Below are positions 61,154 through 64,000 of a stretch of 64,000 nt of DNA, piece by piece. The DNA is from Diadema setosum. Lineage: Eukaryota; Echinodermata; Echinoidea; Diadematoida; Diadematidae. The stretch lies in assembly GCA_033980235.1 (NCBI GenBank), contig CM067064.1, positions 4,815,001 to 4,879,000 on the forward strand, given 5' to 3'. The notes beneath the pieces were generated by a model. The model was not told the DNA's origin. It saw only the letters and a list, made by a program, of their open reading frames with translations, and searched no databases. The position numbers and the translations under genes were made by a program. How positions within the stretch are numbered: the first letter of the stretch is position 1; every line of letters starts with the position of its first letter.

Positions 61154-62200
61154 GAATGGAAAGTATAACGAAGTGATGACATCGCAACTTCACCCAATTT
61201 GCACACGTGGTTCACTATTGTCAATAAAATGTGTGAAAACTTGAAATCAAATTACACTCATAAATCATGTCCAATTTGGATGTACCCGCTATCATTCGGT
61301 TCACCTTATCTCACTCTATGCTTAAAGGCGCTCTTACAAGTAGTTTGAATTGCACTTCAGGTAAGCCGCGGAACAGCTGAATGTGGATGACGTCATGGCA
61401 GCCCTCGCACGGACACGATTTGGAACGCCACGCACGCAACGTACACTGACATAAATATAAGTAGTGTCAAGAGATGGTTGAAGTTCACTGTTTGTCCACT
61501 AAACCTAGGGCTTCCAGTAAAGACTCCATAAAATCTGTACTACGTCAGATCTCGTCAAACAAACAACAAAAGAAGATGTAGAGAGAGAGAGAGAGAGAGA
61601 AGGAGAGAAAGAAAGGAGGAGAGGACTACGAAGAATAGGCAAATACACTCTCAACTCGTTTTCCTATCTCGGAGGTAAAACGTTTCAACCCTCTTGCAAG
61701 ATCTGCAAATTTTGGCAAACAAATCTGCCTTTGACGTCACATACATTTCACATTTCGGATGCTGATGACGACGAATGAGAGCCTTAGAAAGAAGGAACCC
61801 ATTAGAGACAAAAAAAAAATGTTATTTGTTTGCATTGTTCATGGCTATATATCATTCAGTGTCTATTTCTAATTTCATTTCACATTTCGCACCATTAAAT
61901 TGTAATATCACGTGAACTCCGGCCTTTCCAAGGAAGTTTTTACCTGATAGGGCAATCCACCATTTGAATGAAAATAAGTAGATGAAAATGAATCAAACTC
62001 TCTTCTCCTAAAGAATTACCATTTTGGGCCTGGGACAATAAATACGAAAACGGAAAAAATAACAATCTTTATCAAACTTAGAAACAAGCTGTACAAACCA
62101 ATAAAACAGTAGTAAAGATAGTGACAAACAAGACAATAGTGTTTATAATTACTATAGGGGAATATTGTGTAAGTTATCCTTTTCTGATTATCAAATGTGT
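60069..62200. other. downstream flank of gene F, no gene seen
   Basis: Contains (GTT)n at 60630-60660, AT tracts at 61051-61152 and a GA run at 61581-61602. No supported exon. Confidence 0.55.
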
Positions 62201-62567
62201 TTACGACCCTGAAGAGTCATCGGAATCTCCTCTTGGGTTAGGGTCACGTGATTGTTGTCTATTGTTCTCCTTGATGACGTCATCGTATGATGGCGGAGGC
62301 TCCTGCGAAAAATAAGTCGAACTCGGCGCCGCGGGCAACGGAATGGTTGAGGTTGGGCTGGCAGGATCGCTTGGGCTGCCGGGCAGGATATCGGGCGACA
62401 GGGCCTGATCACGTGACGTGCCGTCGACGGCGTCCATGCTGATCGCTACGTCCAAAGGTTGTGGTCGAGAGACGATGTCCGGTAGCCGTGGGGAAGTGGC
62501 CATGGCCGTGGCGTAATCGGGCGGCCGGTCATCCTCTGTGAACCCGAGGTTTTCGTGCTCTCCGTAT
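62201..62567 (-). CDS. gene F, terminal exon: two-PPxY tail, exon 1 outside the window
   Basis: After a CCACCATAG acceptor the exon is in phase 2 (one base, then YGEHENLGFTEDDRPPDY), exactly the phase of genes C-E. It runs 121 codons to a stop. PPDYATAM lies near the start and is almost the same as gene E's PPDYATTM; a Ser/Pro-rich acidic linker follows, then QEPPPSYDDVIKEN, a second PPxY that again overlays Y-x-x-V, and an acidic end (GDSDDSSGS). There is no membrane segment in it and no matching exon 1 between 62568 and 64000, so the hairpin exon should lie beyond the right edge. Identification rests on phase, motif order and strand; the missing half is inferred. Confidence 0.72.
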
Positions 62568-64000
62568 CTATGGTGGTCGAAAAAGAAAGCAGAAAGAGGA
62601 TACAGTAAATAAAATTAATTGTGCACGATGGGGCGATCACGATGAAGTTGGGATGCCGGGTATTCCGGGAAAACATTATTGGAAGGAAATCGTACCAAAA
62701 CAAAAGTAACGGCATCTCATGTTCAGTTCAACTTCTGTTTAGTATATACTATCCTGCCGCTTCTTGAAAATTGCAAGTTGTGAAAATTGGCGTGACCTTA
62801 GAGGACAACAACACTCATTAACAATAAATTCAAAATAATTCCATACTAAAGCTTGTAAACATTTTCTGTAATTGCATATTCGAACAGACACTATCATCAA
62901 ATTCTTTCGAGATTATATGTCCCAATGTGACAGCTCATGTTTTATGTCGAGAAAAGACAGAAAGGAAAAAGCACAGATGGTTGAATTTCAAGGAGGAGGC
63001 ATTTCCACCAGCTACTGTCATGATGGGTACAGCGGAAAGGAAAGAATATTATTTTCATTCTGTGTTCAGAAGCGACGAATCCCTCGTAGGTGAAGCAACT
63101 GCTTCTCTAAGATCATATTAGAAGATAAGCTATAGTGAAATGAAGATTTCGAACATTAAACATTGTTAAAGGGATGGTATAGTTTTGGTTGAGACCTAAT
63201 TTCAGGTTTCTAACATTTTGGTGAGATAATGAGAAACCTCTTATGAAATATGAAAGAGCATTTAATTCTATGAGGAATTCAACGTTTATTTGATGAAAAT
63301 TGGTTTTAACATGGCTGAGATATCCAAACAAAAAGAGCGATTTTAATAAAGTGTGGGACCCACACTTTATTACGATCGCTTTGTTTTACTTTGTTTTTTG
63401 ATGTATCAGTCATTCCAAACCCAATTTTCATCAAATAAACTTTGAATTCCTCTTAAAATGGTATGTTCTGTACATTATATCATAAGTGTTTTCTTGGTAT
63501 CTCGCGAAAAGTTAAAAGCCCAATTCTCATCTCCGCCAATACTGTATCATCCCTTTAACGTTAAAATCGAAGGAAAAAAGAAAAAGGAAGATGAGTCAGT
63601 TCAAAAAAAAAATCGACCAGAATAGATGGAAAATAGGCAGATAAAAGAAACAAAAAATACTAAAAGGCATGATGTGCCTATACCCAAAGAGGAACAAATA
63701 TTAGTGAAGAAAAGGCAGTGACTCGTCAAAAAAAAAGAAAGATCAAAACTGCCATTAATCTTTCTATACATCAGTATTGCCTGTAATAGTAAAAAGGCAC
63801 AAGTTGCTTTGCGATAAGAGTCGTATACCTTGTGTTAAATCACTAACCGTGTCCTATATTAGTTACATAAAACGCACAACTTGAGGGTTACGTCCTTTGC
63901 GCGTGAGTTTTTCCGACTATTTGTGTGTAATATTTACTATTGATGATAGGGGGGGGGGGGGAGGGGGAGGGGAGGGGGAGGGGCGGTCGGTCACCAGTTA
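62568..64000. other. probable intron of gene F
   Basis: No two-helix exon is visible on the minus strand up to the edge. The stretch contains the MITE at 63166-63558 and a G-rich tract at 63950-63985. Confidence 0.5.
63166..63558. mobile_element. long-TIR MITE, copy 2 of a TTAA family
   Basis: Borders are TTAAAGGGATGGTATAGT and TACTGTATCATCCCTTTAA, with TTAA at each end. Interior phrases (GAGATAATGAGAAACCTCTT, GAAATATGAAAGAGCAT, TTCAACGTTTATTTG) match 48003-48363. Halves are inverted over about 150 bases. 393 bases, non-coding; probably in the intron of gene F. Confidence 0.88.

Overview
The window looks like metazoan nuclear DNA, most likely from a marine deuterostome such as an echinoderm. 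It is AT-rich and gene-sparse, with split genes bounded by GT/AG sites. It is full of microsatellites, fold-back MITEs, CR1/L2-type non-LTR retrotransposons with short tandem 3' tails, and a tRNA-derived SINE. The echinoderm assignment is inference from repeat style and could be wrong at phylum level. Nothing bacterial, viral or CRISPR-like was seen.

Layout. 1-6.05 kb holds the last two exons of a C-type lectin-domain gene (+). Its upstream intron has been invaded by a truncated LINE, and its internal intron carries another. 6-11.8 kb is non-coding, with a TTAA-bounded MITE and a fold-back MITE. At 11.9-12.5 kb is a coding exon of a two-transmembrane (2-TM) protein (gene A, +). 12.5-20.6 kb is non-coding with several MITEs. 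At 20.7-22.3 kb is an uninterrupted 531-codon 2-TM protein with polyglutamine (gene B, +). From 28.3 kb to the right edge there are four minus-strand genes (C, D, E, F), broken up by repeats. 33.1-38.2 kb is an apparently intact CR1-like LINE with two open ORFs. Next to it (38.4-40.3 kb) lie an older ORF1 relic and two nested DNA elements.

The most interesting content is the C-D-E-F series. C, D and E each have two exons. Exon 1 encodes a short basic N-terminus, a tight hairpin of two membrane helices and a basic patch. Exon 2 encodes a cytosolic-looking tail with one PPxY motif near its start and a second motif, LPxY or PPxY, followed by acidic or small residues. The intron is phase 2 in all three. 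Gene F shows the same exon 2 with a phase-2 acceptor, and its exon 1 must lie beyond the right edge. The proteins are otherwise very different, so this looks like an old, fast-evolving tandem family of membrane-anchored WW-domain (NEDD4-type) ligands. Genes A and B have the same helix-short loop-helix core but long N-termini and no PPxY seen, so they may be distant relatives or unrelated. I do not recognise a named family for any of them.

If the C-F products work as their motifs suggest, they would sit in endomembranes or the plasma membrane with both termini cytosolic and recruit WW-domain E3 ligases or sorting adaptors, as NDFIP-type proteins do. That role is inference from motifs only.
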